A stretch of DNA of 30,103 nucleotides from a virus, in the IMG/VR virus record IMGVR_UViG_3300030419_000073, positions 1 to 30,103 of that record. One strand, given 5' to 3'. This document shows positions 6,950 through 15,177 of this stretch, one piece after another. The position numbers were made by a program, and so were the translations under genes. The notes beneath the pieces are model-generated. The model worked only from the letters and a program-made list of their open reading frames with translations, was not told the DNA's origin and searched no databases. How positions within the stretch are numbered: position 1 is the first letter of the stretch; the number at the start of each line of letters is the position of its first letter.

Positions 6950-7924
6950 ATGGCTGTTGGTGTATCCGCCGGTTACGGTAATCTACCGTCCGGTAATTTC
7001 CAAGCCGAAATCTATAGCCAGAAGGTTCTCAAGTTTTTCCGCCGTGCGTCAGTTGTAGAAGACATTACTAACACTGACTACGCCGGGGAAATTGAGAATT
7101 TCGGTGACACGGTTCGCATTATGAAAGAACCGACTGTCTCCATTTCAGCGTACACCCGTGGTGCTGTGGTTACTCCGCAGGACTTGGCAGACGATGAAAT
7201 TCAATTGACTGTAGATCAGGCTCAAGCGTTTGCGTTCAAGGTAGATGATATCGAAGAACGTCAATCGCATGTTAACTTTGAGGCGCTTGCCACCTCTTCA
7301 GGTGCATTCTCTCTCAAACGTAACTACGACAAAAACGTACTTCAGGCCATGATTGATGGTGCGGGTATCAAGGGTGCTTCTGGCACGGTTGAAACCGACT
7401 CCAATCTTGGTACTGCAGGTACTCCTCATACGATGGCTGGCAGTGATGCTGGTGATGAGGCTGTACATATCATTGCTCTTATGGCGCGTCATCTTGATCA
7501 AGCTGATGTTCCAGAGGAAAATCGATGGTTTGTAGCGCCCCCGCGTTTCTATGAAACTCTCTACAAAGCGGGTGCTAAAATTGCTGAAGTTCAGGTAACT
7601 GGTGACGATCAGTCCCCCATGCGTAATGGTAGGCTGACGGCTCAGAAAGTTATGGGCTTCACGCTTTATAAATCCAATGCTCTGCGGCAGTCGGCTGATG
7701 CTACGACTACCACGGACATGGTATCCCTCAGTGGCGTTGGCACGGGCGAAAATATTGTCCTTGCTGGACATATGTCCTCAACGGCTACTGCTAACTCAAT
7801 TGCTAAGACTGAAGTTATTCGCGATCCCGATTCCTTTGCGGATGTGGTTCGTGGTCTGCACGTATATGGCCGTAAGGTCATTCGTCCAGAAGGCTTGGTC
7901 CTTGGCATTGTTGACTACAGCTAG
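6950..7924 (+). CDS. Major capsid protein
   Basis: The 324-residue protein begins MAVGVSAGYGNLPSGNF and has the order of features seen in P22/N4-type coat proteins of the HK97 fold. These are an N-terminal helix (QKVLKFFRRASVVEDITN), the EIENFGDTVRIMKEPTVSI strand segment, the FAFKVDDIEERQSHVNF segment, a spine helix with RNYDKNVLQAMIDGA, and a C-terminal RGLHVYGRKVIRPEGLV strand. The codon choice is richer in G+C than the flanking cargo genes (32 of 60 at 7141-7200), as expected of a strongly expressed phage core gene. AAGGTAAGGA precedes the ATG. It lies between a probable scaffold and a small head protein. I am confident of the role, less so of the exact capsid subfamily. Confidence 0.85.
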   Translation: MAVGVSAGYGNLPSGNFQAEIYSQKVLKFFRRASVVEDITNTDYAGEIENFGDTVRIMKEPTVSISAYTRGAVVTPQDLADDEIQLTVDQAQAFAFKVDDIEERQSHVNFEALATSSGAFSLKRNYDKNVLQAMIDGAGIKGASGTVETDSNLGTAGTPHTMAGSDAGDEAVHIIALMARHLDQADVPEENRWFVAPPRFYETLYKAGAKIAEVQVTGDDQSPMRNGRLTAQKVMGFTLYKSNALRQSADATTTTDMVSLSGVGTGENIVLAGHMSSTATANSIAKTEVIRDPDSFADVVRGLHVYGRKVIRPEGLVLGIVDYS

Positions 7925-7938
7925 AGGAGGTATGAATT

Positions 7939-8418
7939 ATGGCTACTTATGATCGTACTATTTCTGGCGGTGGAACCGTTGGTCATCCTTCGCGGATGCC
8001 TACTCCCTATGTGGTTACTTCACAGGTTTGGGATACTGCTGATGGTGGTACTGGAGGCGATGTTGTCCAGATGGTTGACGTCCCTGCAGATACCATGATT
8101 GTTGCTGGTGCGCTTGAAGTTCTTGAAGCGCGTGGTAATGGTCAGATTACCCTAGACGTTGGTATTACTGGTGGTGATGTAGACTGTTTTATTGACGGTT
8201 CTGCATGTGCCGCTGGTTTTACGCCGTTCCTAGAAGCTGCCGTTGGAGCCTCTGGTTCTAACGCCCGTATCTTGACAAGTGCTGACACGATTGACGCCCT
8301 CATCCTTGATGGTGGTTCGTCTGGTGAAAGTGCGCTTCGTTTCCGCCTTCACGTTTGCATGGTTGACATTTCGCGCAACCCGCTTACGGAAGCGGCCACG
8401 GTGTCGTCGGGTACGTAA
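7939..8418 (+). CDS. Probable head decoration or capsid-associated protein
   Basis: The 159-residue protein is rich in Gly, Ala, Val, Thr and Asp, with alternating beta-type hydrophobicity and no membrane segment. It follows the capsid gene by 14 bases with an excellent Shine-Dalgarno (AGGAGG, 7925-7930, eight bases before the ATG). Its codon usage matches the capsid gene, suggesting high expression. Cys residues occur at DCFIDGSACAAGF and at CMVDIS. A capsid-decorating or capsid-stabilising role is the usual one for a gene of this size here; I recognise no specific family motif. A terminator-like hairpin follows 17 bases after the stop. Confidence 0.55.
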   Translation: MATYDRTISGGGTVGHPSRMPTPYVVTSQVWDTADGGTGGDVVQMVDVPADTMIVAGALEVLEARGNGQITLDVGITGGDVDCFIDGSACAAGFTPFLEAAVGASGSNARILTSADTIDALILDGGSSGESALRFRLHVCMVDISRNPLTEAATVSSGT

Positions 8419-8435
8419 TCGTACTAAAGGTTTCT

Positions 8436-8460
8436 GTGGGGTTCCTTTTAAAAACCCCAC
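8436..8460 (+). terminator. Terminator-like hairpin after the capsid genes
   Basis: GTGGGGTT (8436-8443) pairs perfectly with AACCCCAC (8453-8460) around a nine-base loop. The following bases (ccttcttgcttt) are T-rich but lack a clean U run. It lies in the 78-base gap between the small head protein and the prolyl-hydroxylase-like gene. It may end or attenuate the abundant capsid transcript, or protect its 3' end. Confidence 0.65.
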
Positions 8461-8486
8461 CCTTCTTGCTTTGATATTGAATTGAC

Positions 8487-8491
8487 GGAGG
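8487..8491 (+). promoter_or_regulatory. Ribosome binding site deciding the 8497 start
   Basis: GGAGG ends five bases before the ATG at 8497. An in-frame TTG at 8482 lies upstream of this site and has no Shine-Dalgarno of its own, so 8497 is preferred. Confidence 0.75.
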
Positions 8492-8496
8492 TACAT

Positions 8497-9132
8497 ATGT
8501 TTATCAAGCTACTAACTGAAGATGAAGTAAATTTTTGTCTGGACAAGATTGACCAGAACACGTTTAAGAATGGGGAAGATACTGCCCCTGATCTAGAGGA
8601 CATAAAAAGTAACAAAGAATCAAATGGTGTCCCAGATGAGGTAAGAAAGCTAGTCACAGACAAGCTATATGATACACACTATATTGACAGCGTGTATTGT
8701 CCTACCAGAGTATCAGTAAATTTTTACAACAAGTATCTTGAAGGCGATTACTACGATTTACACATAGACGCTTTCAAGGCAAGGCCAAAATCAAACAACG
8801 TATTTTTTGACTACGGCTGGAGCATAAACTTAACAGATGACTACGAAGGGGGAGAATTTACTTTATCCACGCCAGTAGGACGGATAGGTAAGAAACTAAA
8901 CGCAGGTGAAGCTGTAATCTTTCCTATCATTTACCCTCATGGTGTGGAAAAAGTTACCAAGGGATTTAGGCAAAATATAATTGGATGGATGTCTTCTAAC
9001 GTATCCTACGAACAGTCTTTTATTTTGCAGAACATGTACGAAGTAAACGCTTATCTTATGCAAGCTCAAAAGGACATGTTTACAAAATCAACGCTCGTTC
9101 AAATGTACTTAAAGAAGGCTTGGGGAATGTAA
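8497..9132 (+). CDS. Prolyl-4-hydroxylase-type (P4H/PKHD) Fe(II)/2OG oxygenase
   Basis: The 211-residue protein has the full signature of the P4H-type 2OG-Fe(II) oxygenases. H89-x-D91 lies in YYDLHIDAF, with a typical SINLTDDYEGGEF strand pair, distal H148 (IIYPHGVEK) and R158 (GFRQNIIGWMSS) exactly ten residues later. Residues ~165-211 form a helical tail. Such enzymes hydroxylate prolyl or other side chains, or small molecules; the substrate is unknown. The gene sits between the capsid module and the tail module, downstream of a terminator-like hairpin. It is more A+T-rich than its neighbours (20 G+C of 60 at 8701-8760), like an inserted accessory gene. Confidence 0.85.
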   Translation: MFIKLLTEDEVNFCLDKIDQNTFKNGEDTAPDLEDIKSNKESNGVPDEVRKLVTDKLYDTHYIDSVYCPTRVSVNFYNKYLEGDYYDLHIDAFKARPKSNNVFFDYGWSINLTDDYEGGEFTLSTPVGRIGKKLNAGEAVIFPIIYPHGVEKVTKGFRQNIIGWMSSNVSYEQSFILQNMYEVNAYLMQAQKDMFTKSTLVQMYLKKAWGM

Positions 9133-9133
9133 G

Positions 9134-9439
9134 GTGAAATTTTTTTTAGCGGCGGTACTTTTTTGTGTAACGACAGGTTTTAGCCAAGCACAACAAGACA
9201 GCATTCTGTGTTTTCCAGTTGGCGCACTTGAATCTCAGGCTGAAAAACATGGAGAGTACCCCGCTTTTTCATTTAAAGACGCTCAGTATAATATAACTTT
9301 TACCATGTACATAAATCCAGTTACCGGGACATACACACTTCTTGGCATATCTGATCTAAATCGCGAAGTAGAGTGTGTAGCCTCGATTGGAAGTGATTTT
9401 AAACCTGCTGTATACAAACCTGAAGGAGTAGACTCTTGA
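9134..9439 (+). CDS. Small secreted or periplasmic protein of unknown function
   Basis: The 101-residue product starts at a GTG one base after the upstream stop. It has a clear signal peptide, MKFFLAAVLFCVTTGFSQA, with probable cleavage before QQDS. The mature protein of about 80 residues looks beta-rich and has two Cys (ILCFP and VECVAS), which could form a disulfide after export. I do not recognise the family. Its location among virion genes suggests either an envelope-targeted function in the infected cell or a minor virion component. Confidence 0.65.
   Translation: MKFFLAAVLFCVTTGFSQAQQDSILCFPVGALESQAEKHGEYPAFSFKDAQYNITFTMYINPVTGTYTLLGISDLNREVECVASIGSDFKPAVYKPEGVDS
9422..9428 (+). promoter_or_regulatory. 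Ribosome binding site supporting a TTG start
   Basis: GAAGGAG ends seven bases before TTG 9436 and lies inside the end of the previous gene. The spacing is ideal and there is no in-frame ATG or GTG near the start of the frame, so TTG is the likely start. Confidence 0.7.
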
Positions 9440-9792
9440 CCTCAACACTATCAAGAGCAGTAAGATTAAGAAATGCTGCAGTTGCGCTTGACGGCACGAG
9501 TCAGACAACTGTGTACACTGTTCCTGCAGGTCACGATGCTGTTCTAAAAAATATAATTATCTGTGAAACGTCAGGAAATGCTACTCCTGTAACCCTAGAG
9601 CTTACAGATGCGAGTGCTAGTGCTACCTATAAACTTCTTGGTAGTAAGAGCGTAGGAGCAAATGATTACATATTACTTGCTCTAGAATTAAACTTGAACG
9701 AGGGAGATATCATAAAGTTAACTGCAGGAACTGCTGACAGGATAGAGGCAGTGTTAACTATAGATGAACTCTTCTTAGCCAACCACAGTTAG
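9436..9792 (+). CDS. Small beta-rich probable virion protein
   Basis: The 118-residue protein starts at a TTG overlapping the upstream stop. Composition is Thr/Ala/Val/Leu-rich with alternating strands (TTVYTVPAGHDAVLKNIIIC, VTLELTD, KLLGSKSV). This resembles the small beta-sandwich proteins that appear beside head-tail joining genes in many phages. The VYTVPAG segment is often seen at the start of such proteins. It lies directly before the tail adaptor. I cannot name the protein: a neck, fibre-attachment or decoration role are all possible. Confidence 0.55.
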   Translation: MTSTLSRAVRLRNAAVALDGTSQTTVYTVPAGHDAVLKNIIICETSGNATPVTLELTDASASATYKLLGSKSVGANDYILLALELNLNEGDIIKLTAGTADRIEAVLTIDELFLANHS

Positions 9793-9799
9793 GCAAGCC

Positions 9800-11170
9800 A
9801 TGAATTATGTAGAACTAATCAACGCTGTTTTGTATGACCTAAACGAGACAACCATTGCAGAGACTGCTGCGGGTTTGTCAGGTACACGGGGCGTACAGAC
9901 GACAGTTAAAAAAGATATAAACAAAGCTATTCGCGATATTGATGCTGAATACATACAATGGCCGTGGCATTTCCACAACGGAAGGTACACGTTGTTTGGC
10001 GGCAAGGGCAAGTACAAGTACCCGGTAAAGATAGAAGTGTCCAGTGTCAGCGGAGGCTTTACTATTAACGAAATGATTACAGGGGGTACATCCTCTGCGA
10101 AGGGTGTCCTGCGTAGGGTGCCGCCGCATGGAGGACATACGGACGAACAGTACATGCTGATTGAGCCTGTGGAGGGTGAGTTTCAAGCGTCTGAAACTCT
10201 GACAGGAGTATCGTCCACTTTTACGGCTACATCCGGTGATATTACTTTCTGCACGGATGTAGATTATGACAGCTTCTTCTTGCGCCCCCAGAACCTTATT
10301 CGGCAGGGAGACTTTGACAAGACCTACACTCTAGGTTCTTTCTGGGATAGTAGAAGTTCAGACCCTGCAGGAACAAGCACCTCTGGAACTCCTGCCCTTA
10401 GTAACTCAGTTAGCGGTAGGACGTATGCTTCAGGAGTTTTGCGGCTAAACGCTGGGTGCGTAGATCAGGCAATACCCACCGTAGAGAACAGGACGTACCG
10501 GATTACAGCGAGGATAGCCTCTGGAACTATCTCGTCTACCTCGGAAACACTAAACGTATTTGCAGGGTCTAGCAGTGATAAGGACTCTGACTTATCTACT
10601 ACCTTCACCATTACAAATGTTGGTGGTGGAGAGATCAAGACCGCTACGTTTACAGCCTCCACACAACAGACTTTCATTAGTCTCAGCAACACTGCTTCGC
10701 AAAACCTTGATGTAGACTTTGTAGAGGTATTTGAGGAAGATGCTTCGTCTGGACCTCTCAAGTACAAATCTTTTGAAGAGTATCACGAGGGTCTTGGGCG
10801 GCACCATTCTTCGTACAGGCAGAGCGAATTTTTAGCCCTGTCTGCGCCAGATGACGGCTTCAATAGCCCTGACTGTGTGTACCGTGTAAGAAATGACAAC
10901 TCCTTTGGTATTACACCCATACCTGAAAACACACAGTATGACGTTCTTTTTGACTTTTACGACTCCTCTCCAGACCTATCCGTGTTTACTGATAAACCAA
11001 AAATACCCGTAAGATACCACGATGTAATCGTAGCGCGTGTAAAATACTACACGCATATTCTTAGGGGTAATGATCAGGCAGCACAGTTTGCGTTCCGCGA
11101 CTACGAGAATGGTATTCGTAGAATGAAGACTGAACTGCTAAATCAAAAAGACTACATGAGAGCCGTCTAA
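9800..11170 (+). CDS. Tail tubular/adaptor-type protein with extra beta domains
   Basis: In this 456-residue protein the N-terminal ~75 residues (MNYVELINAVLYDLNE...INKAIRDIDAEYIQWPWHF) and the C-terminal ~90 (VRYHDVIVARVKYYTHILRG...YENGIRRMKTELL) are the helical halves of a podovirus head-to-tail adaptor. Between them lie two beta modules. Residues ~80-155 carry two ETxTG-type repeats. Residues ~165-318 (nt ~10292-10753) look like a carbohydrate-binding-type jelly roll, with RTYRITARIASG and VDFVEVFEED strands. The second module interrupts the chain between DYDSFFL and LKYKSFEEYHE. The gene overlaps the next by one base (TAATG), typical of the adaptor/nozzle pair. The adaptor role is known for the family; the extra domain may decorate the tail or bind glycans, by inference. 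Confidence 0.7.
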   Translation: MNYVELINAVLYDLNETTIAETAAGLSGTRGVQTTVKKDINKAIRDIDAEYIQWPWHFHNGRYTLFGGKGKYKYPVKIEVSSVSGGFTINEMITGGTSSAKGVLRRVPPHGGHTDEQYMLIEPVEGEFQASETLTGVSSTFTATSGDITFCTDVDYDSFFLRPQNLIRQGDFDKTYTLGSFWDSRSSDPAGTSTSGTPALSNSVSGRTYASGVLRLNAGCVDQAIPTVENRTYRITARIASGTISSTSETLNVFAGSSSDKDSDLSTTFTITNVGGGEIKTATFTASTQQTFISLSNTASQNLDVDFVEVFEEDASSGPLKYKSFEEYHEGLGRHHSSYRQSEFLALSAPDDGFNSPDCVYRVRNDNSFGITPIPENTQYDVLFDFYDSSPDLSVFTDKPKIPVRYHDVIVARVKYYTHILRGNDQAAQFAFRDYENGIRRMKTELLNQKDYMRAV

Positions 11171-12717
11171 TGCCAATACAAGCCTTTCCTGTAAACTGCG
11201 ATGGTGGGTTAGTTCTCGACAAAAGTGTGTTCGTTGCAAAGCCCGGAGAAGCCATTACTCTGCAAAACTATGAACCGTCTGTAACTGGCGGCTACTCTAA
11301 AATACTAGGGTTCGATAAGTATGATGAGAATCAAGTTACAGGTTCTGGTGGAATACTAGGAGTAGCAGTTTGGAATAATAAAGTGGTTGCCGCTAGAGGC
11401 AGTAATGTTATGTTCAGCACGGGATGGGACGGATCAGCGTATTCTGGATGGACTTCAATAACCACTGCCCGCTCTAGTGCTGAAAGGTACACCTTCTCAG
11501 TATATAACTGGACAGGCACTGAAAAGATTGCAATGGCTGACGGAGTTAATGACGCGGCTACTTATGATGGCAGCACATACTTAGCTCTTACAGGAGGAGC
11601 CGGATCAGGAGCAGGTACAAAACCTACGGCTCCTGAAGTTGTAGTAGAACACAAAAATCATCTATTCTTCTGCGGCATGACTAATAAGAGGCACCTTCTG
11701 CAGTTCAGTGCGCCCTACAGTGAAAACGATTTTAGTGCTGCATCAGGTGCAGGAGAGATAGCCATTGGCGATGAGATAGTGGGGCTAGCTACATTCCGTG
11801 AAACTCTGGTTATCTTCTGCAAAGACAGCATCTATAGGCTAGCAGGTTCTAGTGTTTCAGACTTTGTTCTGCAGCCTGTCACACGAAACATTGGTTGTGT
11901 TTCACGCTTTAGCATACAGGAAATAGGCGGCGATCTAGTTTATCTTGCGCCTGACGGGCTACGCACAGTTGCAGGTACTGAAAAGATTGGCGATACAGAA
12001 CTAGGAACAATTTCTAAGCAAGTACAGTCTAGGTTAAATGATCTTAGTGCTGATCAGATATCCAATATATCGTCCCATGTAATAAGACGAAAAAGCCAAT
12101 ACAGACTGTACTACCCCACAACCCTTGGCACTGAAGCCAATATGACAGGGCTTATAGCCGTATTAAAACGGAGTTCTGACACGGGGCAGCTAGGTTGGGA
12201 ATACGCCGATATTAAGGGTTTAAAACCTATGTGTGCTACTCACGGAGATATCTCTGATGAGGAGTTTGTATTGCACGGGGATTATGACGGAGGGTACGTA
12301 TACAGACAAGAGTTTGGCGCTACTTTTGCTGGAACTAACATGTCCTGTATTTATAGAAGTATTGATTATAATATGGGTGATGTGGGCATACGTAAAAATA
12401 TGCAAAGAGTAGTCATCAATTACCTTGGAACAGGAACAGTGTCCTCTGTAGACATGAACCTTGAATACGACTATGGAGATATACTTCTACCAAGTCCTGC
12501 TTTGTATGACTTGCTAGACCCAACAGGGGCTGCGTTTTATGGCAGTGCGATTGTGGGTTCAGCAGAATATGGAGCCGAAGTTTACACGCCACTATACAGA
12601 CAATCTGTAGAGGGGTCAGGATTTGCCGTAGCACTAAAATTTACAGATACAAGCACAAACCCTACTTACACGTTTAAAGGGTTTTCATTAGAATTTACAC
12701 CGGGAGCTAGAATGTAA
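11170..12717 (+). CDS. Tail nozzle/tubular protein (beta-propeller type)
   Basis: The 515-residue protein has repeated four-strand blade-like units: GGILGVAVWNNKVVAARGSN, YTFSVYNWTGTEKIAMADGV, HKNHLFFCGMT and LATFRETLVIFCKDSIYRL. The segment RNIGCVSRFSIQEIGGDLVY continues the pattern, followed by a C-terminal beta domain. This is the pattern of P22 gp10 and T7 gp12-like nozzle proteins, which close the short tail. The first residues (MPIQAFPVNCDGGLVLDKS) match how such proteins begin in marine podoviruses. It is translationally coupled at both ends by TAATG one-base overlaps, to the adaptor upstream and the fibre downstream. There is no signal or membrane segment. Confidence 0.72.
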   Translation: MPIQAFPVNCDGGLVLDKSVFVAKPGEAITLQNYEPSVTGGYSKILGFDKYDENQVTGSGGILGVAVWNNKVVAARGSNVMFSTGWDGSAYSGWTSITTARSSAERYTFSVYNWTGTEKIAMADGVNDAATYDGSTYLALTGGAGSGAGTKPTAPEVVVEHKNHLFFCGMTNKRHLLQFSAPYSENDFSAASGAGEIAIGDEIVGLATFRETLVIFCKDSIYRLAGSSVSDFVLQPVTRNIGCVSRFSIQEIGGDLVYLAPDGLRTVAGTEKIGDTELGTISKQVQSRLNDLSADQISNISSHVIRRKSQYRLYYPTTLGTEANMTGLIAVLKRSSDTGQLGWEYADIKGLKPMCATHGDISDEEFVLHGDYDGGYVYRQEFGATFAGTNMSCIYRSIDYNMGDVGIRKNMQRVVINYLGTGTVSSVDMNLEYDYGDILLPSPALYDLLDPTGAAFYGSAIVGSAEYGAEVYTPLYRQSVEGSGFAVALKFTDTSTNPTYTFKGFSLEFTPGARM

Positions 12718-15164
12718 TGGGTACAGCATATACAAAAACAAGCCCAACAAATTTTGTAGATGGAGAGACAATCAATGCGTCCGACTTCACTACTGAATTT
12801 GATGCCATTGATGCTGCGTTTGAAACTGGAGGCCATCAGCATGACGGTACAGATGGTGAGGGCGGAGCGATTGAGAAACTTCTCAGCAATACCATTACTT
12901 TTGGTACTGGTGTTGATACAGATATTTCTGTAACCTTTAATGCTAATACAGCGGACGGTGTTCTGACATGGATGGAAGATGAAGACTACTTCCAGTTTTC
13001 AGACGACCTGTTAATTAGCAGTACGGAGAAGATACAGTTCCGCGATACAGCTATCTACATCAATTCATCCACTGATGGGCAACTTGACTTAGTAGCCGAC
13101 ACAGAAATTCAAATTGCCGCTACTACGGTAGATATTAACGGCAATGTAGATATTTCTGGCACACTTACTATTGGTAGTGCAGGTATATCAGAAGCTGAAC
13201 TAGAAATCTTAGATGGCGCAACTGTAACGACTACAGAATTAAATATAATAGATGGGGATACCTCTGCTAGTGCAACGACAGTAGTTGATGCAGATCGTGT
13301 TGTATTTAACGATGACGGCACGATGAAGCAGGTGGCAGTTACTGATTTAGCTGCTTATTTTGACGATGAGATTACGGCAATGCCTAATCTTGTCACAACG
13401 GCTGCTACCACAGTTGGTGCGCTTAATTCTGGCTCAATTACATCTGGCTTCGGCACGATTGATACTGGCTCATCAACAATTACAACTACAGGTTTGATCA
13501 CTGGTGGGTCGTTAGATATTGACGATGTTGTTATAAACGGGTCTACTATCGGCCACACAGACGATACAGACCTCATTACTGTGGCAAATGGTGTAGTTAC
13601 TGTTGCTGGTGAAGTGTCTATGACTACGTTAGACATTGGCGGAACAAATGTTACGTCAACAGCAGCCGAGCTAAATATACTTGATGGTAAAAGCTTCTTA
13701 GACGAAGATGATATGTCTTCAGACAGTGCAACAGGCATTCCATCACAGCAGTCTGTGAAAGCCTATGTAGATGCTGAAAAAGCAGACATGTCGTTTGTGC
13801 TAGAAGATGGCGATGGAACTGAAGTTACCATAAACAAAGACAATGAGGTTAAGTTTGTAGAGGGCGGTGGTCTTGATATTGATTGGACTGATACAGACAA
13901 TGGAACTGATGGCGACCCCTATGACCTTACGTTTACTGTTAATGCGACTCAAACAGGCATTACATCTCTTACAAATACGAGTTTGGTTATTGGCCGTGAT
14001 GCTGACAATGACATAGACTTTGCCACCGATAACAACATCATATTCAGAGCCGCTGGTGCTGATCAGATTAAACTAATTGACGGTGTTCTGGCCCCTGTAA
14101 GCGATAATGATGTTGACCTTGGTTCAAGCAGCCTTCAGTTCAAAGATGCTTATATACATGGAACGCTTGAAGCGGACGCCATCACTATTGGCGGAACAGC
14201 CATTGCTGCTGCAGGAACTTCAAGCATCACGACAGTTGGCGCTCTTGATTCAGGCTCTATCACTAGCGGATTTGGCACAATCAATAACGGCTCATCCACT
14301 ATTACGACTACTGGTGCAGTATCGGGAGGAAGCTTTGTAGTTCCTGATGATGGAGATATAGGTTCTGCAAGTGCTACAGATGCCATACAGATTTCTTCTG
14401 GGGGCATTGTTACCTTTAAAGACGATATTAAAATTAAGGACGGTGGCACAATTGGTGTAGCCTCTGCAGCAGATGCTATGACTGTTTCTTCTGCGGGTAT
14501 TGTCACGTTTAAAGATGATATCATAATTAAAGATGCTGGTACCATTGGCTCTGCATCAGATACAGATGCACTATCAATCTCTTCTGGCGGTGTGGTTAAC
14601 TTTACACAGGCTCCTACAATTGCAAGTGCTGCAGTTAAGACTGCTGGTAAAGAGACTATATTTGTTCCTGCAGCAGCTTGCCAACCCACTGCCTCCAACG
14701 GGTGTGCGGCTTTGCAAAATGTAGAAACAACGGCTGGCCGTCCTGATATGCAAGTTCTAGATTTTGATGCAAGTTCAGATGAACACGCTCAGTTTCAAGT
14801 TGCATTTCCAAAAAGTTGGAATGAAGGCACGGTTACTTTTCAGGTTTTTTGGACAACCGCTGCAACGGACACGGATGGTGTTGCTTGGGCATTATCAGCC
14901 GTTGCAGTTTCAGACAATGACACGATTGATGTTGATTATGGAGGTACCGTAGTAGTAACTGATGACGCTCTAGGTGCTGCAGAAGACTTGTGTGTAACTG
15001 CAGAAAGTAGTGCGCTTACTATCGGAGGAAGTCCTGCCGAGGGTGATATGTGTTATTTTAAAATTGCTAGAGATGTTTCTGATGCTAACGATGACATGGC
15101 AGAGGATGCGCGACTGATTGGTATTAAACTGTTCTACACAACAGATGCAGCTAACGACGCCTAA
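12717..15164 (+). CDS. Tail fibre / receptor-binding protein with repetitive shaft
   Basis: The 815-residue protein begins MGTAYTKTSPTNFVDGETIN, a typical virion-attachment head of marine phage fibres. The long shaft has recurring units including TAAELNILDG-type and SSTITTTG-type motifs, and SGGIVTFKDDI-type repeats near residues 546-629. The last ~170 residues are non-repetitive, with four Cys (ACQPTASNGCAAL, EDLCVT, GDMCYF) and a jelly-roll look; I take this as the receptor-binding or trimerisation tip. The shaft is strongly Asp/Thr/Ser/Gly-rich, which suits a beta-helical or triple-stranded trimer. It is coupled to the nozzle gene by TAATG and followed 13 bases later by a polyglycine adhesin. 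The antisense frame across the shaft is open for long stretches, only because of its repetitive codons. Confidence 0.8.
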   Translation: MGTAYTKTSPTNFVDGETINASDFTTEFDAIDAAFETGGHQHDGTDGEGGAIEKLLSNTITFGTGVDTDISVTFNANTADGVLTWMEDEDYFQFSDDLLISSTEKIQFRDTAIYINSSTDGQLDLVADTEIQIAATTVDINGNVDISGTLTIGSAGISEAELEILDGATVTTTELNIIDGDTSASATTVVDADRVVFNDDGTMKQVAVTDLAAYFDDEITAMPNLVTTAATTVGALNSGSITSGFGTIDTGSSTITTTGLITGGSLDIDDVVINGSTIGHTDDTDLITVANGVVTVAGEVSMTTLDIGGTNVTSTAAELNILDGKSFLDEDDMSSDSATGIPSQQSVKAYVDAEKADMSFVLEDGDGTEVTINKDNEVKFVEGGGLDIDWTDTDNGTDGDPYDLTFTVNATQTGITSLTNTSLVIGRDADNDIDFATDNNIIFRAAGADQIKLIDGVLAPVSDNDVDLGSSSLQFKDAYIHGTLEADAITIGGTAIAAAGTSSITTVGALDSGSITSGFGTINNGSSTITTTGAVSGGSFVVPDDGDIGSASATDAIQISSGGIVTFKDDIKIKDGGTIGVASAADAMTVSSAGIVTFKDDIIIKDAGTIGSASDTDALSISSGGVVNFTQAPTIASAAVKTAGKETIFVPAAACQPTASNGCAALQNVETTAGRPDMQVLDFDASSDEHAQFQVAFPKSWNEGTVTFQVFWTTAATDTDGVAWALSAVAVSDNDTIDVDYGGTVVVTDDALGAAEDLCVTAESSALTIGGSPAEGDMCYFKIARDVSDANDDMAEDARLIGIKLFYTTDAANDA
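13413..13511 (+). repeat. 33-residue fibre repeat A, copy 1
   Basis: It encodes VGALNSGSITSGFGTIDTGS followed by STITTTGLITGGS. Copy 2 lies at 14235-14333. Confidence 0.85.
14235..14333 (+). repeat. 33-residue fibre repeat A, copy 2
   Basis: It encodes VGALDSGSITSGFGTINNGS followed by STITTTGAVSGGS. Most residues match copy 1, but synonymous codons differ, so the duplication is old or is held by protein-level selection. Confidence 0.85.
14352..14603 (+). repeat. Tandem ~30-residue fibre repeats (three units)
   Basis: Units start at 14352, 14442 and 14535. Each reads roughly GxIGxASxxDAxxISSGGIV, and the first two continue TFKDDIxIKD. The third is truncated where the tip domain begins. Confidence 0.8.
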
Positions 15165-15177
15165 TTCGGAGTAAGTT

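Noticed and set aside
7932-7952. Six-codon mini-frame (ATG 7932) over the start of the small head protein
   Set aside because: It starts only one base after the Shine-Dalgarno, too close for initiation; ATG 7939 has ideal spacing.
8482-8496. TTG 8482 as start of the prolyl-hydroxylase-like gene
   Set aside because: The strong GGAGG at 8487-8491 lies after this codon and fits ATG 8497.
14150-14698. Minus-strand open frame of 182 residues across the tail fibre
   Set aside because: It mirrors the repetitive codons of the fibre gene; the product is low in complexity and no ribosome site is evident.
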